Of a DNA stretch of 64,000 bases, positions 8,028-17,402 are shown piece by piece. The notes under the pieces were generated by a model that saw only the letters and a list, made by a program, of their open reading frames with translations, was not told where the DNA came from and ran no database searches. Within the stretch, counting starts at the first letter, position 1, and each line of letters starts with the position of its first letter. Position numbers and translations under genes: made by a program. Source of the stretch: CAYUQT01 sp964596165 (lineage in GTDB: Bacteria > Planctomycetota > Phycisphaerae > UBA1845 > JAFGLZ01); the NCBI GenBank assembly GCA_964596165.1, contig CAZQTW010000001.1:147851-211850 (forward strand), written 5' to 3'.

Positions 8028-8936
8028 ATGCGAAACATCGCCGTCAGGTCATACCTTGTCGGGGTATTTGCCCTGCCCATGTTTGACATGGCTCGCGGCG
8101 AATCAAACGGTCCCGGCGGAAACATACCCCCGTCGGCTACATCAACGTCGCGCTCGGTGGTTCACCTGGCATTGATGCACGGCGTGCCGGTCAAGTGGGA
8201 CCTTGATGCCAACTTCAAGGTCTTTCTGCAGTGCCTCGACAAGATCGGCTCGAGACAGGTTGACATCTTCACCACACCGGAGTGCTGGCTCGACGGCTAC
8301 GCCGCGCCCGACAAGCAATCGACGCCCCAGCGACTTCGAGGCATCGCACAAGTTCCCGGCGAAAGCGCCTATCTGAAGCGCGTCGCCGAAGAAGCCCGAA
8401 GACGCCGGCTGTTCATCTGCTTCGGATTCACGTCTTTGGAACAGAACCAGATCTACAACGCCGCCGGACTGTGGGACAATAGCGGAAAGCTCATCGGGAT
8501 CTATCACAAGACCCATCTACAAACCCACGACCTCCAGGTCTCGCCCGGTGAGGCGATCCCCGTGTGGTCGACGCCGTGGGGACCGGTCGGCATCATGATC
8601 TGCGCGGACCGCCGCTGGCCCGAAACCGCAAGGACGCTGCGACTGCAAGGGGCACGGCTGATCCTGAACCCGACCTACGGCTTCACCGGCGATCTCAACG
8701 AGGCGATGATGCGGACGCGGGCCTATGAAAACCAGTGTTTCATTGCGTTCGCACATCCGAAGCTGGCCCTCGTCACGGGTCCCGACGGTCGAATCGTGGC
8801 CAAGGAACAGCCCGAAACGCCGGGGGTGCTGTTCTGTGAGGTGGACCTTTCGCGGGCCAAGGACGACAATCACATCCGCGATCGGCGTCCGGACCTGTAC
8901 GAGATCATCACCCGGCCGAAGGAGGCACGGCCCTGA
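8028..8936 (+). CDS. Exported carbon-nitrogen hydrolase (nitrilase superfamily)
   Basis: This is a 302-aa protein with a putative signal peptide (MRNIAVRSYLVGVFALPMF) preceded by GGGAG. The nitrilase superfamily catalytic triad is complete: Glu85 in TPECWLDG, Lys161 in YHKTHLQTHD and Cys192 in IMICADRRWPE. These enzymes hydrolyse amides or nitriles, or transfer acyl groups, through a Cys thioester. The spacing and length fit amidase-type members. Exported members are less usual than cytoplasmic ones. The substrate is unknown. It stands alone between the divergent toxin-antitoxin pair and a gene remnant. Confidence 0.9.
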   Translation: MRNIAVRSYLVGVFALPMFDMARGESNGPGGNIPPSATSTSRSVVHLALMHGVPVKWDLDANFKVFLQCLDKIGSRQVDIFTTPECWLDGYAAPDKQSTPQRLRGIAQVPGESAYLKRVAEEARRRRLFICFGFTSLEQNQIYNAAGLWDNSGKLIGIYHKTHLQTHDLQVSPGEAIPVWSTPWGPVGIMICADRRWPETARTLRLQGARLILNPTYGFTGDLNEAMMRTRAYENQCFIAFAHPKLALVTGPDGRIVAKEQPETPGVLFCEVDLSRAKDDNHIRDRRPDLYEIITRPKEARP

Positions 8937-8947
8937 GAACGAACGAG

Positions 8948-9262
8948 TTGCTAGGAAGTGGTTTCAAAACCATTCTTGGGTGCAACTGGCAGCTTGCTGC
9001 CCGTGCAAACTGGGTAGACGACGGGCGTAATTTCACGTCCGTTCGTCACCTTGACGGCAAGGAGGGCTTTGAAGGAAAGATCACCATGGCGAACGTGACA
9101 TTCGTGGGTGATCGCGCGGTAATTACGTACAGCAAGTCGTCCAGCAAGAAGAACCACTACTCCTGGCAACTCCAGGTCATCCCGCTTAAGTGGTTCTACG
9201 AGGGCGACCGTTCGAAGGTGTACGGTGAGAAGTACCTGACTGAGACCGGGCCGAAGCAATGA
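8948..9262 (+). pseudogene. C-terminal remnant of a sialidase/BNR-type exported enzyme
   Basis: The frame encodes 104 aa, of which the part from about 9010 on (RANWVDDGRNFT through ITMANVTFVGDRAVITYS and LQVIPLKWFYEGD) resembles the last strands of BNR/sialidase-like six-bladed propellers from Planctomycetes. About 75-80% of such a protein is missing: no blades, no Asp boxes and no signal peptide precede it, and the first 20 codons are unrelated. I read this as the 3' end of a deleted gene. It could still be translated, but there is no clear ribosome site. Confidence 0.6.
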
Positions 9263-9330
9263 CATCAGACCGGCGTCATCCGGTTGCTTCGACCGAGGTA
9301 GTTGGTCGCATTGTCCGTATCTTGTCTTGC

Positions 9331-9379
9331 TTAGCCCCGCCGCGTGCGGCGGGAAAGGGGCCGCACGCGGCCCCGCTAA
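9331..9379. repeat. REP-like double-hairpin palindrome
   Basis: Two adjacent GC-rich hairpins occur: CCCGCCG/CGGCGGG (9336-9342 with 9347-9353) and GGGGCCG/CGGCCCC (9357-9363 with 9368-9374), each with a 4-nt loop. The whole element is also an imperfect palindrome bounded by TTAGC and GCTAA, with a shared core. It sits between the sialidase remnant and a glycosidase gene. No T-tract follows, so it resembles a REP/BIME-type unit more than a simple terminator. Confidence 0.65.
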
Positions 9380-9471
9380 ACGCAGTTTCGGAAGGATGTT
9401 CCCATTATGACCAACTTCAGTAGAGCGTGCACCGGTTTCTATCGAGCGTAGACTGTAACAGGAGAAACACA

Positions 9472-12400
9472 ATGAGAAATGCTGCCGTCCCAGTCGTGGC
9501 GCTCGTATCGCTGCTCACGCCGGTCCACTTCGCGGCCGTGCAGACCTCGGGAGCAGAGGGCTCGACGACGTTCCACGCCTCGTTCGACGCCTGGCCCATC
9601 GCTGATGTGGCCGCGGGTGCACGGATGCCCGTCCTAACCGTCGGCTCGCCTCGGCTCGGCGACGGCAAGTTCGGCCGCGGCCTGTTGCTCGACGGGAACA
9701 GCTACATCGAATTCTCCCCCGCCGGCAACGTGAACGGCCAGGCGTGCACCATCTGTCTGTGGGTCAAGCTCGATCAATGGGGCCTGAAGAAGTACGACAA
9801 CATCCTTGGCCTTAGCGACGGCAACCAGAACGCGCTGCACCTGGAGCGAGCCGACCCCGACGGGCGGCTTCGAATCGTCTTCGGTGGACCCGATACGGCC
9901 GATGGAAGCAAGACGCGCAATTACTTCTCCAAAGCCCCGCTCGAAACCGGTCGCTGGTACCACGTGGCAGTTGCCTGGGACGCCGGCAAACCGCTGTTCG
10001 AGTACTACCTCGACGGCCGGCTTCAGGCGCGGGACGACAAACCCGGGCCATTCCCCACTCAACCCCCCGTCCTGCTCGTCGGGGCCGGATTCGGAAGACT
10101 TGAACGATCGATCAAGGGCACGATCGATGAACTCCGCATCTTCGGGCAATGCCTGAGCGGCGAGGCCATCGTACGTGTGATGAATGAGAAGCCCGACCCA
10201 TCGGCGCCATCCGTCCTGACGGGACGTGCCGTACTCGCACGTATAGGCGCCGATGATGCAACAGTAACGGTTGGCGAACACCCCGACGCGGGCGGTCGGT
10301 TCATCCTCGGTCCGCTCCGACCGTCGGTCGATGTCGGCGGTCGCACCTACGTCTGTCAGAAGTGGCAAGACGTCACGCCGGATCAGACCCCATCCAGACT
10401 CGGTGCCGCGAACAGCCTGGCCTGTACGGCAACGCCCGTTGATCCGTCGAAATCCGGCGAGGCCGCCCCTGTTTGTTTGAAGCTGACCGTTCAGGCGCTC
10501 AAAGAACATCCCGCCGTCCTATTGACCTGTAACGCAACGAATACCGGCAAAGAGACCGTCCGCATCAGTTCGATCGCCCTGCGGCCGCCGAACAATCAGA
10601 CGAACGCGGGCATGCTGGTGCCTGCGATCGGTGTCATGATCTTCACGGACTCCGCCGGTCTGACGGGCTCCGGCGTCCACCCGTTGAGCGGCGCCCGGGA
10701 CCGCGATCACGGCTCGAACGGGGCGACGGTGATCGCGGACGGGCGGAACGATGCCGCCTTTGGATTCTCAGGCGTATCGTTCGAGAGGACGCATCCGCAT
10801 GTTGTGATCCGCACGTCGCCCGGCGGCGGGTTGCGACAAGCGGAAGTGACGTGTGGTTATCCGGGCGGCTGGCGACTGGCCCCGGGAGAAACAGCCGCTT
10901 CCGAGACCATTGCTTTTCACCTACCGCCCGCGGGCCATTTGCCGGGACTGGCCGGCCACGCCGCGCTGGAGCACTGGGCCGACCTGGTCATGGGGGTGGG
11001 CAATCTCAAACCGCCCAAGTTCTGCCCCTGCGGATACAACTCATGGTACGCCTATCGATTGATCATCTCCGAGGATCTGGTACTTGCGAACGCGCGGATC
11101 ATCGCCAAGCGATTCGCCCCACTGGGCTGCACGAACTTCCAGATCGACCACGGCTGGCAGTACAAGGACGTCTGCGGGAACTGGGTACCCAACGACCGTT
11201 TTCCTCATGGCTTCCCATGGCTGGCGAATGAGCTGAAGAAGATGGGAATGACGTTTGGCCTGTGGACCGCGGTGAGTCAGATGTCCGAGTTCGCACCGTT
11301 TTGTCGAGAGCAGCCGGAAGCCCTCGCAAAGGACTCGCAAGGCAACCCGCTGGTCACCGACGCCCACTGGTTCTGGGCGCCGCACGGCAAGTGCTACCTG
11401 GTCGACCCGACGCATCCGAAAGGCGAGGCGTTCTATGAAGAGGCCGGCCGGCTCGCCCGCCAACACGGCTGCTGGTACCTGAAGAACGATTTTCAGGGCA
11501 ACCTGCTGTCGGGCGGCCTGAACCTACACGACAAGGACATCATCCGCGGCATCCCCGTCTGGCGCAAGGCGATGGCGGCGTTTGCACGTGGGAGAGGCGA
11601 CGACATGGCCTACCACGCCTGCAACGCCCCTTTGAACGCCGTCGCCGGTTTGTGCGATGTGGCCTGGGTCCACGCGGACCTGGGCAACCCACGCGGGGCA
11701 TGGGACTGGCTGGCACAATTCACGGATCAGTTTGCCTGCCGGTATCACGTCAGTGGCAAGTTCTACTGGTCCGACCCGGACTACCTGCAGGTGGGTCAGG
11801 GCGATCTGGCCGAGACCCAGTGGCGAATCGCCATGTGCGGTCTCGGCGGCGGCCCGGCCTACATTTGCGACCGCCTGCCCGATCTACCCGAGGAACGACT
11901 GGCGATGATCCCGCTGGTCCTACCCAGTTACAGGCAGGTCGCTCGACCGATAGACCTGTTCGATCACGAGGGCTACGCTCGCGTCTGGCACTTGCCGATC
12001 AAGACAGCCTGGGGGCAGTGGCATGTCGTCGGCTTGTTCAACCTCGACAACACGCCGAGTACGGCATCGCTCCGACTCGAACGTCTGGGACTCGACCCCA
12101 CGCGACCGCACCTGGTCTTGGACTTTTTCTCCGGCAAACCCGCCGGAATCCTTCAGGTCCCTGCGGGGCTGGGGGCTTCGCTCAATGTTCCATTGGGACC
12201 CCATCAGACGAAGTTGCTTCGGCTCACGGCCGTCGGTGACGTACCAATCGTGGCTGGCACCGACATGCACGTGACCCAGGGCGGAGTGGAACTGGCCGAT
12301 GTCACCTGGGACCAAGCCAAGGGGGTTCTCAGCGGCCGGGCCTTGCGCGCCCCCGGCATCACGGGCCGCATATTTGTTTACGTTCCCGACGGTTATGCGC

Positions 12401-12501
12401 CAATCGGAGGCGCCGAACCGGTATCGCCGTCCGTGGTGGCCCTGCCGATGACATTCGTCGGCAACGAACAAGCTTGGTCGGTCGAATTTCGCCGACGCTA
12501 G
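9472..12501 (+). CDS. Exported LamG-domain glycoside hydrolase of the GH36/GH27 (alpha-galactosidase) clan
   Basis: The start at ATG 9472 is chosen because AGGAG precedes it and a signal peptide follows (MRNAAVPVVALVSLLTPVHF); the frame is open 15 codons earlier from a GTG. The product is 1009 aa. Residues about 40-225 form a LamG/concanavalin-like lectin domain (FTGNS-type strands, GRWYHVAVAWD). A beta-sandwich follows, then a TIM barrel from about 500 with GYNSWYAY, NFQIDHGWQ and YLKNDFQGN, where Asp673 sits in the position of the GH27/36 nucleophile. An all-beta C-domain closes it. It should release alpha-linked sugars outside the cytoplasm. The exact specificity is not determinable. Confidence 0.85.
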   Translation: MRNAAVPVVALVSLLTPVHFAAVQTSGAEGSTTFHASFDAWPIADVAAGARMPVLTVGSPRLGDGKFGRGLLLDGNSYIEFSPAGNVNGQACTICLWVKLDQWGLKKYDNILGLSDGNQNALHLERADPDGRLRIVFGGPDTADGSKTRNYFSKAPLETGRWYHVAVAWDAGKPLFEYYLDGRLQARDDKPGPFPTQPPVLLVGAGFGRLERSIKGTIDELRIFGQCLSGEAIVRVMNEKPDPSAPSVLTGRAVLARIGADDATVTVGEHPDAGGRFILGPLRPSVDVGGRTYVCQKWQDVTPDQTPSRLGAANSLACTATPVDPSKSGEAAPVCLKLTVQALKEHPAVLLTCNATNTGKETVRISSIALRPPNNQTNAGMLVPAIGVMIFTDSAGLTGSGVHPLSGARDRDHGSNGATVIADGRNDAAFGFSGVSFERTHPHVVIRTSPGGGLRQAEVTCGYPGGWRLAPGETAASETIAFHLPPAGHLPGLAGHAALEHWADLVMGVGNLKPPKFCPCGYNSWYAYRLIISEDLVLANARIIAKRFAPLGCTNFQIDHGWQYKDVCGNWVPNDRFPHGFPWLANELKKMGMTFGLWTAVSQMSEFAPFCREQPEALAKDSQGNPLVTDAHWFWAPHGKCYLVDPTHPKGEAFYEEAGRLARQHGCWYLKNDFQGNLLSGGLNLHDKDIIRGIPVWRKAMAAFARGRGDDMAYHACNAPLNAVAGLCDVAWVHADLGNPRGAWDWLAQFTDQFACRYHVSGKFYWSDPDYLQVGQGDLAETQWRIAMCGLGGGPAYICDRLPDLPEERLAMIPLVLPSYRQVARPIDLFDHEGYARVWHLPIKTAWGQWHVVGLFNLDNTPSTASLRLERLGLDPTRPHLVLDFFSGKPAGILQVPAGLGASLNVPLGPHQTKLLRLTAVGDVPIVAGTDMHVTQGGVELADVTWDQAKGVLSGRALRAPGITGRIFVYVPDGYAPIGGAEPVSPSVVALPMTFVGNEQAWSVEFRRR

Positions 12502-12654
12502 GGCGTTGGGAATTTGCGGTTGACGCGGACCGTCAGAACGTGTAGTTGAGACGCCCACAAAGCTGTTAGTGAACAGTACGTTGCCGGGCCCCTTAACGAA
12601 CTTCGGTTGGGTCCCGGGTGTGAGGTTATCGTCCTACGGGAAAGGTGAACTGTC

Positions 12655-14400
12655 GTGCAGCACAGCAGATTATCTATCGCGTTTGCAGGGATCGTGGTCT
12701 TGTCGTGTCTGCCAGTGACGGCGCCGGCCGAACAGGCGCCGGCTGCCCCCAAGGGCAAGGAGATCGACAAGGAAGCGTTGAAGACCAAGCTCCGAAGCCT
12801 CCAAAACAAGGACAAGGCTACAACCGCGAAGGCCGAGAACGCTCCGGGACAAGCGGCCGCCTCCAAACCACCCAAGAAAGAGAAGCAGGAAACGAAGATC
12901 GATGTCACTCAGATGGGCAAGTTGGTCTACAACCAAGCCGCGGGCTTCGGCCTGCCGGTCCCGCCGGGCTGGTCCGCAAAGATCGAGGGCACCAAGATCA
13001 TTTTGACGTCCCCCGGCGCCCCGGCCGATCAGACCGTCATCACGATGGGACCCGAGCCTTCGGATCTGGAGGCGATGGACTACCTCGCTGAGAAACAGAA
13101 GGAAATGGCCGATAGGGATAAGATCTTCACGATTCCCCAGCCGCCCCAGGACTTCCTTGACAAGACGATCTACATCGCCGGATACATGGACAATAAGGCC
13201 CAACCGCCCGGAATTGGTGCGATCTTGGTCATGGATCGCCCCGGCGATCAGGTCTTCGTGATTCGCGTCCTCACGCGCGACGAAGGACTGCTCAAGAACA
13301 CGGCGGTTCTGGGATCGTTGGCGATGCTCCGATTTCGCGGCGAACCGCTGCCCAGTATCGACCAATTGATGAAAGCCCGAGAGAAGAAGGTCCGCCTGGT
13401 GCCCGATCGGATCGTGTTCGAACCCGGAAAGGGCACAAGAGCCGACATGCGACTGCCCAAGATCATCAAAGACTTCGCAAAGAAGAACGGCGCTAAGGGG
13501 TCCCTGAACCGCTACCGCATGGCGATCGCCACCCCCAAGTCCTACAACCTCGACAAGGTGTGGCCGGTGTTGTTCATCGGCGGGGCGGTCACTGAAGAAG
13601 AGATCGCACGATACCAAAACCTGGCGGACGAGGTGGGGGTCGTGGTGGTCGCTCTGGCGCAACAGCAAGACGCGCCTGCTTGGTCCGCCGAGGTCCGGAC
13701 AAGGGTCTGCCATCATGCCTTCGGTCATCTGAGCAGGGTCATGGCTTTGGACCGAACCCGCGTGTACCTCATGGACAGCGGAGCGAACGGCAAGGGGGTA
13801 CAGATCGTCGCGGCTCTCCTGCCGCTTTGCCGGGGAGTCATTTGCCACAATTGCGGCGAGGACGAACTGACGGCCGTCCTGGCGCAATCCGCTGATGCGA
13901 AGGTGCGTCTGGCCGCCGCGGCGGCCACCACGACGGCGAGCAAGACGGTCACGCCGGCGCAGGCCGAGGCCCTCGTCGCCGCATGGAAGAAGGCCGGCCT
14001 CACGGATGCAAAGGCTTTCGTCGGCAAAGACGACCGCCAAAGCGTCCGCGACGCATTGAAATGGTTGCTGGATCGCGACCAGGCCGCGTTGTCGAAGGAA
14101 TTGCCGAAGATGATGGCCGATGCCGAGGCCTTGTCCAAGGACAAGCCCGGCGAGGCCTTGACCCTGTACAGGCGAATCGTCGGTAGCGGCCTGAAAGGCG
14201 AGCAAACCGATAAGGCGGCCAAGGCGGTCAAGGAGTTGTACGAGAAGTACCGCGCATTGGCGAAGCAGGTGTCCACGCAGGGGACTGAATCCGACGCGAC
14301 GAAGGTCGCGGACTCTTTGGACATAGCCCTGAAGTTCCAGGGCTCCCTCGAAGGCAGCCAACTTTTGTCGATGCTCTTGCCGTCGCTGAAAGCGCAATAG
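12655..14400 (+). CDS. Exported protein of unknown function
   Basis: The protein is 581 aa, starting at a GTG with AAAGGTGA just upstream. Signal peptide: residues 1-25 (IAFAGIVVLSCLPVTAPA). Residues 25-80 are Lys/Ala/Pro-rich and low-complexity. The middle (about 85-220) reads like a beta-rich domain (GFGLPVPPGWSAKIEGTKI) as in several lipoprotein/stress folds. From about 255 a segment with VWPVLFIGGAVTEEEIARY and DRTRVYLMDSGANG recalls alpha/beta-hydrolase-type peptidase folds but shows no clear catalytic triad. The C-terminal 150 residues are helical and TPR-like. I do not recognise a family. It may belong with the glycosidase upstream, 153 bp away. Confidence 0.75.
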   Translation: MQHSRLSIAFAGIVVLSCLPVTAPAEQAPAAPKGKEIDKEALKTKLRSLQNKDKATTAKAENAPGQAAASKPPKKEKQETKIDVTQMGKLVYNQAAGFGLPVPPGWSAKIEGTKIILTSPGAPADQTVITMGPEPSDLEAMDYLAEKQKEMADRDKIFTIPQPPQDFLDKTIYIAGYMDNKAQPPGIGAILVMDRPGDQVFVIRVLTRDEGLLKNTAVLGSLAMLRFRGEPLPSIDQLMKAREKKVRLVPDRIVFEPGKGTRADMRLPKIIKDFAKKNGAKGSLNRYRMAIATPKSYNLDKVWPVLFIGGAVTEEEIARYQNLADEVGVVVVALAQQQDAPAWSAEVRTRVCHHAFGHLSRVMALDRTRVYLMDSGANGKGVQIVAALLPLCRGVICHNCGEDELTAVLAQSADAKVRLAAAAATTTASKTVTPAQAEALVAAWKKAGLTDAKAFVGKDDRQSVRDALKWLLDRDQAALSKELPKMMADAEALSKDKPGEALTLYRRIVGSGLKGEQTDKAAKAVKELYEKYRALAKQVSTQGTESDATKVADSLDIALKFQGSLEGSQLLSMLLPSLKAQ

Positions 14401-14772
14401 CCGTGTGACACCCCTATCGGACGATGGCTTGACGCGAAACGACGTCTGATCGACCTGATCGGTCCGGTGAGGCCGTCGCGAAGGCGAAATCCGCCGCACG
14501 TGTGGCGATGGTCTCGGCAAGAACAGATTGCGTGAAGGGGCTGATGCCTACCTTATCCTTGGCAGATCAGATTGACAGTCTCGCTCCGCGGCCGGCCGGG
14601 ACCAAGCGCACTCGAACACTCATTGCCGTATCCGCCCGCCGCACCGGCGGCTCACGGACGCCACAGGCGCGGATGGCCGGCCTGACTACCATAGACGATA
14701 TGGCTCGTTCAGGATCTGCCCTGCGCCTTCGCGGCAGGATGGGGTACACTGACAGGGTGGCGGAGCAATCCG
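14401..14772. other. 372-bp intergenic gap
   Basis: No gene is supported here. Frames on both strands open through it but are extensions or shadows of the neighbours. A weak TACACT at about 14745-14750, 25 bp ahead of the next start, could be a -10 for the sulfatase-fold gene, without a convincing -35. Confidence 0.4.
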
Positions 14773-17391
14773 ATGGCCGATCAGCGCAACATTCAATCCA
14801 CAGAATCCCGAAGCATCCGGGCTTCCGCACTGCTGATACTTGTTCTTGCCGCCCTCGCGATTGCAGTCGCCCTTCTGGCGCGTCGGTCCGACCCCAATGA
14901 TGTCGATCGTATTGAGTCGGTTACCGGGGCCCTGCGTGACTTCAATCTCCTGGTGATCAGTGTCGATACGCTCAGGGCCGACCGGCTCGGCTGCTACGGC
15001 TATGCGGCAGGCGGAACCCCCACGATCGACCGGCTGGCCGCCGAGGGTGTCCGATGCGCCCGGGTGGTTACCCCCTCGCCCTTGACCCTCCCCGCTCATG
15101 CGTCCCTCCTCACCGGCGTCAACCCGCAACGACACGGCGCGCGGGACAACGCATTGTTCAGCGTGTCCAAGGACATGAACACCCTCGCGCGGATCATGCG
15201 GGAGCACGGTTACAGCACCGGTGCGGCCGTGAGTTCGTTCGTGCTGGACCGGCGGTTTGGTCTGGACCAGGGATTCGAGTTCTATGCCGACGACATGACG
15301 GCGGACGGCAAGACCCAGGCGTTCGGATTTCGCGAACGACGCGCTGAGGCCACCAACACACACGCGATCCGGTGGTTGGAGGAGCACGACAGGAACCGGT
15401 TTTTCCTCTTCGTGCACTACTACGATCCGCACTTCCCGTACGCCCCTCCGGAGCCGTTTGCGGAGCACTATGCCGAACGGCCCTACGACGGAGAAATCGC
15501 CTACGTCGATTCTCAGATCGCCAGACTGCTTGAAGCGCTCGACCGTTTGGAGATCCGACAACGCACGCTCATCGTGCTCGTCAGCGATCACGGCGAGGCA
15601 TTCGGCGAGCACGGTGAGACCACGCACGGCCTTCTCATCTATGACACGACGCTGCTGGTACCGCTGGTGCTCAGCGCGCCGGCACGGCTGCCCAAGGGAG
15701 TGACCCTTCACCGGCAGGTCGGACTGATCGATGTCATGCCGACTCTTCTCGATCTTCTCGGCCGGCCGATACCCGCGGGATTGGACGGAGTAAGTCTTCT
15801 TCGACCCGCGGGTGCGCCGCGGGATCTGTACATCGAAACGCTGCACCCCAAAGTCATGCACAACTGGTCGCCCTTGGTCGGGATACGACGTGACGACGTG
15901 AAATACATCTTGGCGCCCAAACCCGAATTATACGATCTCCGAAATGATCCGAATGAGACAAACAACCTGTTCGCGCAACGAACCGAACTGGCAAACCGGT
16001 TGCACGCCGGGTTGCGACGTCTTGCCGGCGGCGATCCTCAGATGATGGCGGCGGTGTCCGGAAATCTGCCCCTGGATGAAGAGTCACGACAGAAGCTGGC
16101 GGGGCTCGGCTACGTGATGACCGCCACGGCGCCGACAACGTCTGCAGTGCTGCCCGACCCGAAGGACATGGTGGGCCACTGGACCACCATGGAGCAAGCG
16201 GAGACACTCGCCGGCGCGGGGCGTTATGCCGAGGCATTCGCGCTGCTGGAGACGCTGGTCCACCATTACCCCCAGGACGCTCGGGCCACGGGCGCGCTGG
16301 CGGAGTGCTGTCTCAATCTCGGTCGCTTCGAGGAGGCCGTCACGTTGTTTGAGCGACAAGCGTCGCTTCTACCTCGAAAGGCCGGTCCCCTGGCGGGTGC
16401 GGGATTGGCAATGATTCAACTGGGCAAGCGTCAAGAAGCCGAAGCGGCGTTGACTGCATCGATCAGGGAGGATCCGGAAAACCCGGCGGCCCTCTTCGGA
16501 ATGGGTCTTCTGGCGGCGGCCGGCGGTCGAGAAACCGAGGCCATCGCGTTTCTCGAACGATGCGTGGCCGCCGGACGAGGCAGTCGAACGGCGCCGGCAT
16601 ACTATAACCTCGGCGTTCTCCACGAGCGGGCCGGACGGTCGACGGAAGCAAGGAGATCGTTCGAGCAATCGCTCGCCCTCGACCCCCACTACATTCCAGC
16701 CGCCATGGCCTTGGCCCGTCTTCTCCAGAATGAACAGAAGGCCGACCAGGCCATCGGAGTTCTTGAGAAGGCCCTGGGAAACCGATCCGCTCCCGAGGCC
16801 CGTCTTCAACTCGGTCGGCTGCTGATCGGCTCCGGACGGACGGACGAAGCTATCGCTCAGTTTCAGAGGATCGTCAAGGATGATCCCGACCACGCCCCGG
16901 CCCACCTGGAGCTGGGACTTGCCTTCCGTCGCCATGGGGACGTAGCCGGCTCCGTGAAGTGCTTTCGGCGTGCTCTAGCTCTGGATCCCAAGGACCCCGG
17001 CGTCAAGCTCCATCTGGGCGTCTCGTTGGCTCAAGACGGGAATCTGGAGGAGGCTCGCACCTTCCTCGAGGGCGCGGTGAAAGATGCCCCCCACTGGGCC
17101 CAGGCCCGTTACAACCTTGGCGTGCTTCTCGCGATGCAGCGAGAACTGCAGGCTGCGGCCAGGGAATTCGCCGAGGCCGTGCGGCTCGATCCCGCGGACG
17201 CCGGTGCGCGTAATGCATTCGGCCAAGTGCTTTTGGAACTCAAGCGGCCGGAGGAGGCTCTAGCCCAGTTCAACGAGGCCTTGAAGATCGATCCACACTT
17301 CAAGCCCGCCCGCGAGAATCTGAATCGGGCGTTGACGCGGCCCTCCACGACCCGGCCGACGCCCTCGACCGCGAATGCGTCGGCACGGTAA
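14773..17391 (+). CDS. Membrane-anchored sulfatase-fold hydrolase with C-terminal TPR array, Thr in place of formylglycine Cys
   Basis: The protein is 872 aa. One membrane segment lies at residues 19-36, then a sulfatase/alkaline-phosphatase-fold domain (about 58-430) with metal-binding SVDTLRADRLG near 63-73 and VSDHGEAFGEHG further on. In true sulfatases the motif is C/S-x-P-x-R; here the aligned residues are Thr105-Leu-Pro-Ala-His109, so formylglycine cannot form. Thr nucleophiles are known in the fold for LtaS and EptA-type phosphotransferases, so a phosphoesterase or transferase role is likelier than sulfate removal. Residues about 470-860 carry roughly ten TPR units. A GT4 glycosyltransferase follows after 11 bp, and a zinc dehydrogenase after that. 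Confidence 0.88.
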   Translation: MADQRNIQSTESRSIRASALLILVLAALAIAVALLARRSDPNDVDRIESVTGALRDFNLLVISVDTLRADRLGCYGYAAGGTPTIDRLAAEGVRCARVVTPSPLTLPAHASLLTGVNPQRHGARDNALFSVSKDMNTLARIMREHGYSTGAAVSSFVLDRRFGLDQGFEFYADDMTADGKTQAFGFRERRAEATNTHAIRWLEEHDRNRFFLFVHYYDPHFPYAPPEPFAEHYAERPYDGEIAYVDSQIARLLEALDRLEIRQRTLIVLVSDHGEAFGEHGETTHGLLIYDTTLLVPLVLSAPARLPKGVTLHRQVGLIDVMPTLLDLLGRPIPAGLDGVSLLRPAGAPRDLYIETLHPKVMHNWSPLVGIRRDDVKYILAPKPELYDLRNDPNETNNLFAQRTELANRLHAGLRRLAGGDPQMMAAVSGNLPLDEESRQKLAGLGYVMTATAPTTSAVLPDPKDMVGHWTTMEQAETLAGAGRYAEAFALLETLVHHYPQDARATGALAECCLNLGRFEEAVTLFERQASLLPRKAGPLAGAGLAMIQLGKRQEAEAALTASIREDPENPAALFGMGLLAAAGGRETEAIAFLERCVAAGRGSRTAPAYYNLGVLHERAGRSTEARRSFEQSLALDPHYIPAAMALARLLQNEQKADQAIGVLEKALGNRSAPEARLQLGRLLIGSGRTDEAIAQFQRIVKDDPDHAPAHLELGLAFRRHGDVAGSVKCFRRALALDPKDPGVKLHLGVSLAQDGNLEEARTFLEGAVKDAPHWAQARYNLGVLLAMQRELQAAAREFAEAVRLDPADAGARNAFGQVLLELKRPEEALAQFNEALKIDPHFKPARENLNRALTRPSTTRPTPSTANASAR

Positions 17392-17402
17392 TAGGACGGC
17401 AT

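Noticed and set aside
12670..14520. A 616-codon open frame on the minus strand opposite the unknown exported protein
   Set aside because: It is an antisense shadow produced by GC-rich codon bias; it has no ribosome site, is Arg/Leu-rich and has no recognisable domain, whereas the plus strand gene has a signal peptide and a ribosome site.
14686..15861. A 391-codon minus-strand frame over the sulfatase-fold gene
   Set aside because: No motif, antisense to a well supported coding sequence with TPRs.
14773..17391. Calling the sulfatase-fold gene an active arylsulfatase
   Set aside because: The formylglycine Cys/Ser is replaced by Thr and the Arg by His, so this name would mislead.
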